Positions 47,433 through 59,406 are shown, numbered from the stretch's first letter. The stretch: 64,000 nt of DNA from Metaphire vulgaris (GCA_018105865.1 CM030837.1:6090225-6154224); one strand, 5' to 3'. Numbers and translations: made by a program. Notes: a model not told the origin generated them from the letters alone.

Positions 47433-47507
<75 letters not shown>
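47430..47507. repeat. (TAA)n microsatellite
   Basis: About 25 units. Confidence 0.96.
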
Positions 47508-47509
<2 letters not shown>

Positions 47510-47511
47510 CT

Positions 47512-47760
47512 TGTTTAGGTGCTGTGTATTTCTACGTTAGCGACCATAGATTTCCACTTTGTTCGATCTTGACATCCTCTTATTAATTCGATGTTGTTCT
47601 TTACTCCCTCAATAATTCCATCTCCTAGGCAGTCTACATAGGTGTTTCTCTGCCTTCCTCTTGCTCTTTTCTCTCAATTTTTCAGGTTATTGTCAAACGC
47701 TCCAGGCCTTCCTTCCTCGTTATGTATCTAAGAATCATATTTGTAGGCAGGTCTACTCAT
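47512..47760 (-). mobile_element. LINE C-terminal fragment, same family as 12230
   Basis: Inverted copy of the 3' end at 12620-12840: AGACTGCC, AGAGGATGTC and the TAGGTGCTGTGT end are shared. It abuts a TAA microsatellite, as a LINE tail would. Confidence 0.65.
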
Positions 47761-47789
47761 AACAATATGTGTTATGCAATGACTGCAAT

Positions 47790-47969
47790 CAGTGTTTAAT
47801 CTAGGCCGTTTCCGGGGGGAAAATTGCCTTTTTTCCCCGGATATTTCAAATCCCCCCCGGAAATTTTGGAATACTACATGGACTAACATCTAGCAGAATT
47901 CCCCCGGCTTTGTCAGTTCCCCGGCTTTTTTCAGTCCCCCCGGAGTCCAGGAGTCTAGATTAAACACTG
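47790..47969. mobile_element. hAT-like MITE, CAGTGTTTAATCTAG family
   Basis: CAGTGTTTAATCTAG...CTAGATTAAACACTG; perfect target duplication ACTGCAAT at 47782-47789 and 47970-47977. GC-rich CCGGGG/CCCCGG interior. Confidence 0.9.
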
Positions 47970-48184
47970 ACTGCAATAAGCTGCAAATTGATTTCTAAAT
48001 GTATTTTTGTTTTATTAGCATTATTTGGTCGCGAAATGTAAAAGTTTAATATTTAGTTTTGCTCTGAAAACTCTTATATGACAGACCAAAATAGATTCAC
48101 ACACAACGTCGCTCTGGAATCTCATTGTTCTGTGTTTCTACTCGATTTTGATTCGAATTCAACCCGTTGAGTATTTATTTTTAG

Positions 48185-49141
48185 GCTGATAAAGGAGAGG
48201 AGAGGACAGCCGACGACGACGACGGCGACGGCGGCGGCGTATGTAAATGAAGGCATTCGATTTGATATCAGCGATCCGTTCCAAGTGTCGATGCCAGTTA
48301 GATCGGTTCCAAATGAAGTCACTCGCCTTCCTCGGGTGGAGGGTCATGACGTCATCGGACATGTTGGGGCAAACGGAAGACCGACCGAACACGCTGGACG
48401 TGGCAACGAAACAGGTTTTGGTGGCACGTGGAATGCCCAGCAGCATCAGCATCAGCATCAGCAGTCGCTTGAAACTGGAGAAGGTGACCGCGCCCAGTGG
48501 TCGATAGATCTGAAGGACATGTTGAACGACCTTCAGGAAGGCCAACTGAGTGACCGACAAGAAGGCCAACTGAGTGACCGACAAGGCCAGCTAAGTGACC
48601 GACAAGAAGGCCAACTGAATGACCGACAAGGCCAGCTAAGTGACCGACAAGAAGGCCAACTGAATGACCGACAAGGCCAGCTGAGTGACCGACAAGAAGG
48701 CCAGCTAAGTGACCGACAAGAAGGCCAGCCGAGAGATCGACAAGATGGCCAACTGAGTGACCGACAAGAAGGCCAACTGAGTGACCGACAAGGCCAGCTA
48801 AGTGACCGACAAGAAGGCCAGCCAAGTAATCGACAAGGACAATCGGTGGACTTCAGCGGAGACAAATCGTTCTTGAGTCTCTTGGAAAGTGAAGATTTTC
48901 TGCCACAGGACGCGAAGCATCTGCGGAACTTTTCCCCGCCGGATTCACTCGACCGTAATTTCAAGATTTGACGTTTGACGATTCAGCGAACCACGACGCC
49001 AGTAAATGGACCGTGAACAATCCAGTCATCCATGACATAAAAGACCCGACGAGTGTCGATTCAGTCAACCGTCAAGTCGGCGAATCGATGCCTAACAATT
49101 CAGTCAACCTTGACGTAAAAGATACAGCGTCTGACGTTTAG
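48185..49141 (+). CDS. Exon coding for tandem 7/8-residue repeats; possible long cytoplasmic tail
   Basis: Acceptor TATTTTTAG at 48176-48184. The reading is LIKERRGQPTTTT, then a unique region, then 13 repeats of EGQLSDRQ or GQLSDRQ (48534-48838), then SFLSLLESEDFLP. One base is missing near 48964, after which the frame goes on (DLTFDDSANHDASKW...) to TAG at 49139. Beyond the TAG the same frame stays open to 49351. Phase 2 in suits the internal donor at 47245 of the lectin receptor, giving CKRMR-LIKERR. It could instead be a separate gene whose other exons I do not see. Confidence 0.5.
48534..48838 (+). repeat. Coding minisatellite, 24/21-bp units
   Basis: Thirteen units mixing 24-bp (EGQLSDRQ) and 21-bp (GQLSDRQ) forms with few substitutions (SD/ND/RD/SN). 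All unit lengths are multiples of three, so the frame is kept. Confidence 0.92.
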
Positions 49142-49351
49142 GCCAAAGAGTCAGTTCGAATGACCAATGATAATCCAGCTCACCGCGAACTGCAAGAGTC
49201 CTTTGATGATCATGAAACCATTTTTAATCAAAAGGACGATGGAACAGTTGGCGCTATAGAAGTTCTAACGATCTCTGGCCGGGTGAAATATATATATGCA
49301 CCGATGACGACTAATATTCATTCATACTTACCGACCCACCATTTTAATTAA

Positions 49352-51846
49352 CTGTCTCTGAGAAGTGTTGACATATACTGGCGACAAGTTCCTAATTAAG
49401 CTGGAATAAAACTCTGAGTCAAATTAAAGAAAGACCGACGCTAGCAAAAAGCGAAAGGGCGAAGCGTTAGCTTATTTGGCGAAATCTAAGATAAACTAAA
49501 TGCGTTGCATTTGTGCGAATTAAAACAAACGGGAACGGTTCTAGACGCAGGCGGCTGCCTACGGTGGCACCTTTTTTTGGAGGGGCGGGGCATTTTTGAC
49601 GACTTTTCGGATACGATTCTGGTAATATTGCTTTGAACTTACCTTGAAATGCCTAAAATTTGCACTAAACTTATATTATATGAATAGTATGAATAGATGC
49701 GGACCGACAGCGGCAAAGTTTGCCATTTTAAAGGGAGGGGCGACACTTGTAATTAACGCAATAAAATCTGCACAAGAAAACCACATTTAATAGTGATAAT
49801 AGTTTAGTTATAACTTGTTCGTGTAATCGAATTTTGTGGGACCGGCCCTGAGAGCAAATCCAAATTTTAAAGTTGGACAGTTTTTCGGCCAGCTGTCGAC
49901 AAATTTATGTTTAAAATATTGCATTATTTTTGCTATTTTATCTTCAGATTTAGCGGACAGCTATTTACAGTAAAATTAATGGAACTGTATGAAACGTCAA
50001 CTCTTTTCGAAATTACAATGCTCGTTTAATTAATTCTAAGGGCGCCAAATTAATGAAAATGGATTACGTATCGAGTATCGACAGCGCTTTCTGCTTTAAA
50101 CCATGCAGCTTATTATGCAATTATTGTGTATGGTGTATGGGCCTAAAGAGTGCAAACATTAAGAATCGAATGAAAGCTCAACACAAGGCAATGGTGAGAT
50201 GAAATGATTTGGAAAACTTTAATCATGCTGAGTTTTAATCCAATAGCTGTGTTTCAAATTTTATCTGTCATAATTCTCATCATAGACAGAGGCGTAGTCA
50301 CGGAGAACCTCGAGGGCCCGGTCCCCATTTGGTCCTGGACCGGTCGTGAGATTTGTCAGAAACCGGTGAGTAGTTGGGGCGGGGTAAAGGGGTAGTATTA
50401 AATCGAGAAAAACGCACAAGACTTTTGGCCAGAAAACGTCGAAATACTCTCCCTATTCTGAAATCCTGGCTACGCCACTGATAATTATTGAACGTGCTAG
50501 TTTATTCAGACAGTTATTTCGGAATCTGTCAGAAGCTTTTCAAGCCATTTTCTTCGTTCGTGTAAACCGAGATAAGAATTTTTATCGACTGTCAGGATGC
50601 TTGTATACGTATCAATGCACAGCATACAGTGGCATACTGAACCACAAAATGAGGCTCTGGTCTGGAGAGTAGGCTATTCATCAGGGACGTAGCCAGGAAT
50701 TTGATTGGGGGGGGGGTTATAAATAAGCCCCTGGTGTTCATCTCAAGGGCCGTAGAATCTGTTGACTTCAGAGGCCTTTCGGTCGCAGTTACAGCATTTC
50801 TGCTCAAATTGTTAGGCATGATAAAGTTTTGACTATTTATTTATTATTATTATTATTATTTTTATTATTTAGACAAACTATGATGACAGTTGAAACTTGA
50901 CTTTGTGCATAGGCGTCCACAGAAATTTTTCCAGGGGTGCAAAACAGGGTCTTGTGACGGAATAAATGAAAAAATTTCCATGGGTCGCAAAACAGGGTCA
51001 TGTGACGAAAGAAACAAAAAATAGGGCCTACTGTGCAAGACTATCAAGATCTATAGTGCAGAAGTTCTTTAACTTTGTTTGTGTATTTGTCCCCTCATTT
51101 TATCCAATCCCTTCTCCGTCCTGTTCCCCTCCTTCCATTCCATATCTCCACTCTCATTCCTCTTTCTCCTTGGCCAGTGCATCCCATTCCCCATTCCCTC
51201 CACTTTGCTACCCTCCATTCCCTACTACGCCATGCAATACTTATTCCCCCTTCTCTCTCTCCCTCCATTCTCCCCTCCCTGTTTTGCCCTACCCACTCCT
51301 CTCTCATTCCTCTATTTCTCTCACCCAGTCTCTCCTCTCCATATCCCATACCAACCTATTTCCCGCCTCCGACTTTCCTGCCTCTCCATCCCCTCGCAAA
51401 AATTACTACTCTGCACAAAATGGATATCAATGGCCGACATAATTAAGCTATCGGATTATTCCTACCTCATATTTATCCATGCATTTGAAATACCATCAAC
51501 AAGTCGCAAGGGCAAATATTTAACACGCAGGAATATATTTAAGCGAGACAGTCTATCTTCTTTTCCCATGCCAACTACGTGTTGTGTTATGGCAAGCAAG
51601 AAACCCGGCAGACATAAAACTACTCATCAAGCCATGTTCCGGTCGAGGACAAATCATTGGAAAAAGTGCTTGAACATCTACAAAAAATAGTGTAGGAAAA
51701 TAGCCAAGCTCCAACGTCATTTTAGACCTACAAAGATCTAGCGATGAAATGTTTGATAAATTGGTTAAACCATAATATTGCACTTATTGGTAAAAATTCG
51801 AAAATTTTTCATCAACTAGCGAAGATTTTCTTAAGTTTTCACGCGG
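49352..51846. other. Intergenic; MITE pieces and a pyrimidine-rich tract
   Basis: Contains a CAGAGGCGTAGTCACG...GGCTACGCCACTG element (50287-50480), a half element near 50680, and a 300-bp CT/CCCTTCC-rich strand (about 51090-51400) whose open frames are low-complexity. No gene seen. Confidence 0.5.
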
Positions 51847-53010
51847 TCATTCCCGAGGTCTTTGACCCCCAGGAAGGCAGAATGGTTTATCTGAGATTGC
51901 GTCGGCTCCGCCAAAGACCGCGTTGTTGGCGTTCACCACGCGCCTCGCCCTGAAGCAATATATACATCCGTCGACGCGAAACTGCTGCCTGAAAGCAACT
52001 CGGAATTTCCTGTTGAAGATCAAATAGAGCAGAAAATTCACCGATGCGTTAACCGCCAACAGCAGATCGGTCACTTCGCGAACGCCCTTCACCAGGTAAC
52101 TGTCCGACTCGGCGTAGCCGAGGTAGAGGCTCGACATGACGGCGTCCGGAAGAATTCCGGCGATGAAAACGGCGATAACGACCGTCAACATGACGGTAAT
52201 ACGGTTCCTGTTGGCAAAGCGACGTCTGTTCGCCCGAACCTTGCGCAGGTCGTTGACGATGAAGGCGCTGGTGACGACGAGGATCAGCAGCGGTACGATC
52301 GAACGAAGGAGACTCTGCAGCCAGTTGTAGGACATCGAGAACGCGTCCTTCCGCCACAGCTCCGTCAGTTCGACGCCGTAGGAGGAGGAGGAATAATTCG
52401 AGCCGGTGTCGTCGTCGTCGTCGGCGACCACCGTCCGGTATCGAAATCCGGACGGAAGGGCGATGACCGTCATGACGACGAAGACGGCGACGACGACGAC
52501 GGCGGATCGGGCGGGAGAGACGAGGGACGGAGCGAGCGTCGGACGACAGACGAGGACGTAGCGTTCGACGGCCAGAGACACCGTCAACCAGGACGAGACG
52601 CACACCGACGAATTGAAGAAGAAATGCGCGTACGGGTAGAGGTGGGCGAACAGCCGGGCGCCGGCGCTCTGGTCGAGGTGCAGGACGAGGCAGGTGACGA
52701 AGTAGAGCAGGTCGTTGAGCAGTTTCACCTGATCGCTGATCGCCAGGGCGATGAGAAATACGTCGGTGGACGTGCGCAACGGTTTTCTCGCCACGACCCC
52801 AACGACGAGAGAGTTCCCGACGAGGCCGACCGCACAGACGACCGGATAGACGATCAGACCGGTCACGAAGCGCGAGGTTCTGTAGAAGGTCAGGTACGGT
52901 TCACGATGGGGGTCGTCTTCCGACGCTCCGAGGCTGAGATTATTATTAGAGGACATGGTTGTCGGTCTGTCTGTCGTTGTCGCACAACGAGACAACGACA
53001 CCCTAGGCAT
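51847..53010 (-). CDS. Divergent rhodopsin-like (class A) GPCR, intronless
   Basis: 387 residues, seven hydrophobic segments. TM1 has GN at 65-66, TM2 LAISD (D93), TM3 ends ERY (149-151, for DRY), TM6 has ILPD (P288, no W before it), TM7 has NFLLY (325-329, for NPxxY) followed by FNRKFRVAFRQQF. The pattern SVNFLLY-NRKFR is like FMRFamide/GPR139-type peptide receptors, but assignment is weak. Odd points: no cysteine at the usual TM3 position (residue 125 is Tyr) or in extracellular loop 2, so the canonical disulfide is absent; TM4 lacks its Trp; loop 2 carries five Asp then Tyr/Ser. The start may be M1 or M19 (52956), which precedes an NLS glycosylation site. The gene is much richer in GC than its surroundings. 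Confidence 0.88.
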   Translation of the reverse strand: MPRVSLSRCATTTDRPTTMSSNNNLSLGASEDDPHREPYLTFYRTSRFVTGLIVYPVVCAVGLVGNSLVVGVVARKPLRTSTDVFLIALAISDQVKLLNDLLYFVTCLVLHLDQSAGARLFAHLYPYAHFFFNSSVCVSSWLTVSLAVERYVLVCRPTLAPSLVSPARSAVVVVAVFVVMTVIALPSGFRYRTVVADDDDDTGSNYSSSSYGVELTELWRKDAFSMSYNWLQSLLRSIVPLLILVVTSAFIVNDLRKVRANRRRFANRNRITVMLTVVIAVFIAGILPDAVMSSLYLGYAESDSYLVKGVREVTDLLLAVNASVNFLLYLIFNRKFRVAFRQQFRVDGCIYCFRARRVVNANNAVFGGADAISDKPFCLPGGQRPRE

Positions 53011-53139
53011 AGACTACTAAATGAAACCTCCTGGACAGTCAACTGAGGCTATAGCCGAATTTGAACACTGTACATGAGGGGGCCGATGAGTAGAAGGCTG
53101 TGCATTGTTTACTATGAGAAAATAGCGAGGCAAACTAGA

Positions 53140-53800
53140 ACTATATCTCAACCAAATATTCCCCAATTTTCAAAATTTTTGAATTATTTTGTTCCAGTTA
53201 CATTCCCCTACAACTTTGCCGTTTACCAAAGTTAGGTCACCATTCGAAAATTTTATCTGCGCAGCTTGAAATAAATAAATATATTTTTGTATTTTTGGAG
53301 GGGGTTCTATTTAAGGCCAAATTGTGGACCCTCGCCCCAATTTTTTAAAACTTATGCCCAGATGGTTAGAAAGAAGAATAAAAATGCAAGACAATGGTGT
53401 ATATCTCTTCTTTTTAGCTTTTCTATAACCAGAGATATAGCAAATTATAAAAGAAATACAAGCATTGTTCTAAACTGATCGAAACGACAATTTATCGGAA
53501 GGAGAGTGCTCGGGTAGGAAGAATGTATCTCGATCAAATATTGTCCAATTTTCAAAATGTTTGATTTATTTTGTTCCAGTTACATTCCCCTACAACTTTA
53601 CCGTTCTCCGAAGTTAGGTTGCCACTCAAAAATTTTAGCAGCACAGCTTGGTACAGAAAAAATATTTTTGGAGGGGGGTTCTGTTTTAGGCCAGATTGTG
53701 GACTCTTATCCCAATTGTTATTAAATTTTGCACGGATGATTTGAAAGAGGGTAAAAATGCAAAACATTGGTGTATACCTCATCCTTTTAGCTTTCACAGA
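53140..53800. repeat. Direct duplication, about 280-bp units
   Basis: Unit 1 (about 53140-53425) and unit 2 (about 53523-53800) share GTTCCAGTTACATTCCCCTA, GGAGGGG(G)TTCT and ATGGTGTATA-type words in the same order. Offset 384 bp, roughly 80% identical. It lies just upstream of the GPCR. Confidence 0.8.
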
Positions 53801-53949
53801 ATCCGAGCAATTGCACGTTGAAAAACTCCAAAATTACATGCAAATGCACAGTAGGCTGCATTTCTTCGGCCCTCTGATGTAAGGCACCTTTTTCAGTTGG
53901 CCGTCCAGCAATCATTTAGTTGTCCATGCCCTAGGATTTGGCTTATTTT

Positions 53950-53951
<2 letters not shown>

Positions 53952-53982
<31 letters not shown>
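53952..53982. repeat. (CTG)n microsatellite
   Basis: About 10 CTG units. Confidence 0.95.
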
Positions 53983-54384
53983 CGACAACCGTTCTGTTCT
54001 AATGAACTCAGTCGCGAGATCGTCTTGAGAGGTGTCCGTGGGGGAGGGGAGGGGGGGACAGTGCGCAACACCCAACCGTGAGAGGTAAAGCACCACACGA
54101 CGAGGCTTAGGCCTCTATGAGAGAGTGGAAGAGGGAGGAAGAAGAAAAGAGCAGAGGATGAGCAGGAGTTGATAAGTGCGAAGTGTCGGCGACGCCTACT
54201 CGACCGTTTCTTGAAAACCCCATTTAGATATTTTCCGACCGATCATAAGCCACTCGATGGACCGAAGATCAGCTGCAGTCGACGACCGTCGCTTTCTGTC
54301 CAACGCGTATCCACGACAACCGCACACACCGTCGAACACATCGACAGATCCAGAATATACAGCGCCTCAGGTCGGAGAAGGAGT

Positions 54385-54790
54385 CTAAGACAGACAGACA
54401 GACAAACACGCACGCAGACAGATAGACAGACAGATAGATAGACAGACAGACAGATAGATAGAAGGACAGACAGACAGATGGACAGACAGACACGCACACA
54501 AACACACATGCATGCAGACAGATGATAGACAGATAGATAGATAGACAGACAGCCAGACAGACAGATAAGACAGACTGACAGCTGGACAGACAGATAGAAG
54601 GACAGAAGGAGAGACAGATGGACAGACAGACAAACACACAAACACATGCAGATAGATAGACAGACATATAGACAGACATATAGACAGACAGACATATAGA
54701 CAGACAGACAGACAGATAGACATACGACAGATGGACAGACAGATGGACAGGCAAATCGACAGACTGATGGACAGACAGACGGACGGACAG
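54385..54790. repeat. Imperfect (GACA)/(GATA) tetranucleotide tract
   Basis: 400 bp of GACA, GATA and ACAC words. The long open frames on both strands (for example 54243-55004) are products of this repeat. Confidence 0.93.
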
Positions 54791-55315
54791 AAGAGGAAAT
54801 CAAGAGGCAGAAACAGACATAGAGAACCTGAAGAAAAAGATTGTTAATGCTACAATCTGGACGACAGCGCAAGGCAAAGAGCAAAGACAAATAAACTGGA
54901 GCGAGAATGACGATACATCCGGAAAGGTTAAGAGATGCAGCGAACTCAACAGAGCATCGTCGTCTGTCTAATGTCGTTATTTTTGCCGAGTCCTCGACTC
55001 GCACTCATCAAAACCGTTGGTTTCCAGCGTCGTCACGATGTGAGACAGCCGTTGTTTCAGCGAAAGAAATAATACTGTGCTATTTTTTTAATGTTAAACT
55101 CGATTTTCGTTCAATTTGCTTCCAATTTTGCTTCTGACGAGATTTTCACGCTCGTTTTCGTTTTTCGTCCTCTCGTTGTTTCTTTTTAAATTTCGCACAA
55201 TTTGCGTTTAAATGCGTGAAAGGAACGATGCACAGACCACACTCACTGCGCGTTTTTACTTGGGTCAATAATTAAGTTCTGTCAATCATGATAAAGCAGG
55301 AACGAAAGTGACGGC

Positions 55316-55523
55316 CATGGCCATATTAAGGCGGGGGCTGAGGGGTCTGCATCCCCAGGCCCACCATGAAAATAGGCCCACCGATTTTCGAGATAACCTT
55401 TTTTGTGCTCGTCAGCACGATTTGAAAGGGCGATGACCTTTTTTTGCTCGTCAGAGATTATCAGTATAGGCGACGGCCTTTTTTCTCAGCCCCCCGGCCC
55501 ACTCGGACCTTAATCCGGTCCTG
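55316..55523. mobile_element. hAT-like MITE with 8-bp TSD
   Basis: CATGGCCATATTAAGGCGGG...CGGACCTTAATCCGGTCCTG; perfect target duplication GTGACGGC at 55308-55315 and 55524-55531. Two A-run motifs (55392-55415, 55431-55454). Confidence 0.85.
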
Positions 55524-55639
55524 GTGACGGCGCTTTAGTTTTTTGCCGAGGCAACAACTTTGAGAATCTGTTTTGACATTCCAGAGCAACGAGACTGAGA
55601 TTTCGCCAGACAAAGAAACATCTTTCAACGAGGTATATC

Positions 55640-55800
55640 GGTATATAGGCCTACTATATATATATATATATTATATATATATATATACACTGCTTTTTCT
55701 CCCAAGAAAAAGAATCAGCATACTGGTATGTAGAATATAGTATATATATAACATATATACATATATGACACATATATTATATAATATGTAATAATATTAT
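55640..55800. repeat. TA-rich microsatellite cluster
   Basis: Several TA runs with interruptions. Confidence 0.9.
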
Positions 55801-56455
55801 ATATAACAATTTATCCCCAAATTTATACCTCCCCAAATGAAATTCCTGACTACGACCCTGCTCAAAGTATAAAGGTACATCTTTGAAAAAAGCTGACAAA
55901 ATTTTATGACAGAAAATGTAGTTTACATTGGACAGACGTTAAAGAGGAGAATATATTAACGTAATTTGCTACTAGAGCTTTTCTTCCAGAGCTTTTAATA
56001 TTGTAATCTAACTGTACAAAACGAAAACCAGTATACACCTGTATTTAGAGATTAAGAGAACTTATAGGCAAGAGACAGTTGTCGCGAGTAACAGTTCTGT
56101 TCTAGTTGCGCAGTCAGAGACACGCCTGTATTTCTGTAGGAAATTAATTTGGCTGTGGACAAACGGCTACTGTTTTATAACAGCTTTCCACAATTCTTGA
56201 GGCTGTTGCATCAGAACCAAAGCATTTCTTGCTTTTGAATTTCGCTCGAACTCTGCAGAAGGTGAAATGCTTTAGGCGTTCGCCGTAATTGTTCTCGATC
56301 GACTGTGTCGTCAGGTTTCACTCACCTGTGCTTTCCGTTGCCTGGGAGAACATGATTTCAACTCATTATTTCACCGGTGAAATAACTAAACCACTCTGGT
56401 ATACGACCGCAATTGCCTTGTTTTTCCTTTAAAAGTCCGCAGGACATCAGATCTG

Positions 56456-56642
56456 CAGTGTTTACTCTAGCCACCTTGACATTGGTGGGATTTTGAAATG
56501 TTTGGGAGGGTGGGGCAAGGTCTGAGTCTCCACACTTTTGGAGGAGAAATTTCCACCCCCCAGCCAACATATACATTTTGGGGGGGATTTTAAAACTGGG
56601 GTGGAAATTCCTCCCCCCAGAGAAGGCCTAGAATTAACACTG
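56456..56642. mobile_element. hAT-like MITE, CAGTGTTTATTCTAG family
   Basis: CAGTGTTTACTCTAG...CTAGAATTAACACTG; interior matches 38081 and 46074 closely. No target duplication visible. Confidence 0.7.
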
Positions 56643-56954
56643 TATGTTAATCTGTATGCTGCTGGTTAAGCAGTATGTAATTAGAACACGTAATAGCCAG
56701 AGAAGTTGAGAGATTGCTGGATGCTCGCCTCTGACCATGTAACACAACGGTAAACAAGAGCCTATGGAATCAAAAGACAAAACCACTAGAGTACAGTTTT
56801 TAAGCGATAACGAACCTCGTCTATTGTGCCTTCGGCAGAATAACGGATGTTGACAGAGCTGTGCAGAATTCAATTCTAATTGGCTGCGAAAGAGAATTCT
56901 AAATAACAGCAAAGAGGGTCAAACCCTGGTGCAAACTAAACCGGAAAAGATTTT

Positions 56955-57480
<526 letters not shown>

Positions 57481-57721
57481 GAGATAGACATTGGAAAGGA
57501 ATGATACAGATAAAATATGTAGAAATCGCGTCTTTGTAATGTATTACAGAATAACAGCAGCGATATACTGTACTACTGCGAGAGATTTGATCGGTCGAAA
57601 GACCAACGGTCTTGCCATATAACGTTAAGCTGAGATTAGAGTTCCGAGGTTAAACCAATGTAACGAGAAAATATTGATATTGGCAGGTGCGACCTCTCCA
57701 TCATCGAATTAGACGTTGCCA

Positions 57722-57808
57722 CGGTGGTTCTCACAGACTCACACAAGGCAGTCCCTACTGAACCACTTTAAGCCTTGTTATATTATATTATATATTATAT
57801 TAAACGAA
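57722..57808 (+). repeat. LINE 3' tail, CTACTGAACCACTTTAA family
   Basis: GGTGGTTCTCACAGACTCAC, then CAGTCCCTACTGAACCACTT and TATTA repeats, as at 26920-26985. Confidence 0.65.
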
Positions 57809-58383
57809 TGACTAGATTTTACAGGGATGCAATGTTTCCCAAGAGATCCGCTAGATTTGTCAGCATGTTAGAGACTGTCATGCCAAATTTTGGATGGACT
57901 AAAATACTGTACACGAGAGTATATATAGTGTTACAGTTGTAGGAGAGAAGAAGAGAAATTTCTGATTACTGCTTCAGTGGCGCAAATCTGCTCAGAAAAA
58001 CGGCCATGTCCTAATTTCTCAACATAAAAAGCACAAAAACTAGAAACCGAGAATGATCTTTTTTACTTGCCGGACTTTTACGCCCTAAAAAGATGCAAAA
58101 ACAAAAAACTAGCGATGACATTTTAAAGCAGTTTTAAAGCAAAGAAACAGTCATGCCCCCAGCATTAAGGACATGACCGCTTCAAAGAAAACCCATGTCA
58201 GGACATGAGTACATGGGTAGTAGCTTGCGCTCATGTACTGCTTATTGACTCCCCCTCTAGTCCGCTCTATAGGCTGCACAGCAGGGGAAGTTTCATTCTG
58301 GCATTAATTTATTTAGCTAACTTATTTAGAATAATGAAACTGCTAGAAATTCTTTCCCAATTGGTCTGATTCTTCCCCCTCCA

Positions 58384-58620
58384 TTGGTCAGCTGGCCCGC
58401 CGAGAGGGGCAGGGGCCAAATGCCCAGGGGCCCGGCGATCTGTAAAGGGTCCGGGCGGGTCTGCAACAAAGTTATCACATACAAGGTTACTTATTATTTT
58501 GAACGTTGTGGGCTCACCCGGGGGGAGGAGCCGGTGGCCCGCGACCCGGGAGGCAATTTTGTGTCCTTTAACGTCTTGATAAGACTGACAAGCAAAAAAA
58601 GAAGATCATCGCCACTTTTC
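58384..58620. repeat. Remnant of GGGGCCCGG-rich MITE
   Basis: CCGCCGAGAGGGGCAGGGGC and CCAGGGGCCCGG are shared with 38032-38080; A-run motif at 58585-58610. Ends not defined. Confidence 0.4.
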
Positions 58621-59129
58621 CACATCTGGACAGCGTAGTCAGATTTTAAGCAGGATCACTTTCTTATTTGAGCCGTCAGAAGAAATCTACTCACGTGACA
58701 GTAGAAGACGTCAAACGCGCTATTAGCAAACAACTCGTCAAAAAGACGTCAGTATATTTACACAGAGCATTATTATCTGTGTGAACCGACCGTACGGTGT
58801 CCGTGATTTCAATCGGCAATCGGTCTAATATTATGCAATACGTTATCGTTCAGTGGCTCAACATCCTCAATACTAATTCTTGTTCAACAGAGTATTTAGT
58901 GTAGTTCTAACAGTTCATCCGTTTCGACGTAACCGACGTCTTCGTCTCTGTCCTGCTCAGTCCATACGATCGGTGTATATAGCGGCCTAGATATCGGCAC
59001 CCGTGGATATGTACGGTGTCCAGTGACTGTTTCTCAATCTGACCAGCGGTCGACATCCAGCCACAGCGCCGCGTCCACTTAGCCATCCCGACGCGTATCG
59101 ACGGTGATGACACGCGAATTATCTAGAAT

Positions 59130-59196
59130 ATGGAGGACATCGAAATGCCGCCGGAGGACCCCGTCGCCTGCGGTACAGGGGCGACGAGACGTGGCT
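59130..59196 (+). CDS. Candidate first coding exon of an unidentified gene
   Basis: In a CpG-rich island (about 58900-59210) an ATG with A at -3 and G at +4 opens MEDIEMPPEDPVACGTGATR and reaches a perfect donor GTGAGT at 59197, phase 1. No matching second exon is evident. The best downstream frame (60069-60245, EIEIHRLTGEKKKTTTDDN...) would create a stop if joined directly. Confidence 0.3.
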
Positions 59197-59309
59197 GTGA
59201 GTGACAACAAAACAACACCCAGCCAGACTAGTTGATGTCAGCATTCCGGTGCTTGTCAATCTCCACTCGACTGTCTTGAGAGATGTACAAAAACAGAGAG
59301 CGTAAGTAA

Positions 59310-59310
59310 G

Positions 59311-59406
<96 letters not shown>

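Noticed and set aside
48352..48964. Two long minus-strand open frames (157 and 143 codons)
   Set aside because: Both are mirror readings of the coding minisatellite; unit lengths divisible by three keep all frames open.
51079..51690. 203-codon plus-strand open frame and its overlapping neighbours
   Set aside because: Pro/Ser/Leu/Phe-rich product of a pyrimidine-rich tract; three frames open at once, no splice or homology support.
52049..52603. 184-codon minus-strand open frame inside the GPCR gene
   Set aside because: Out-of-frame shadow of the GPCR; Arg-rich with no membrane pattern.
53933..53985. CTG run as a possible polyglutamine/polyleucine coding tract
   Set aside because: No surrounding coding frame or splice sites; plain microsatellite.
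54243..55004. 253-codon minus-strand open frame
   Set aside because: CLSVCLSVC-type product of the GACA/GATA repeat.
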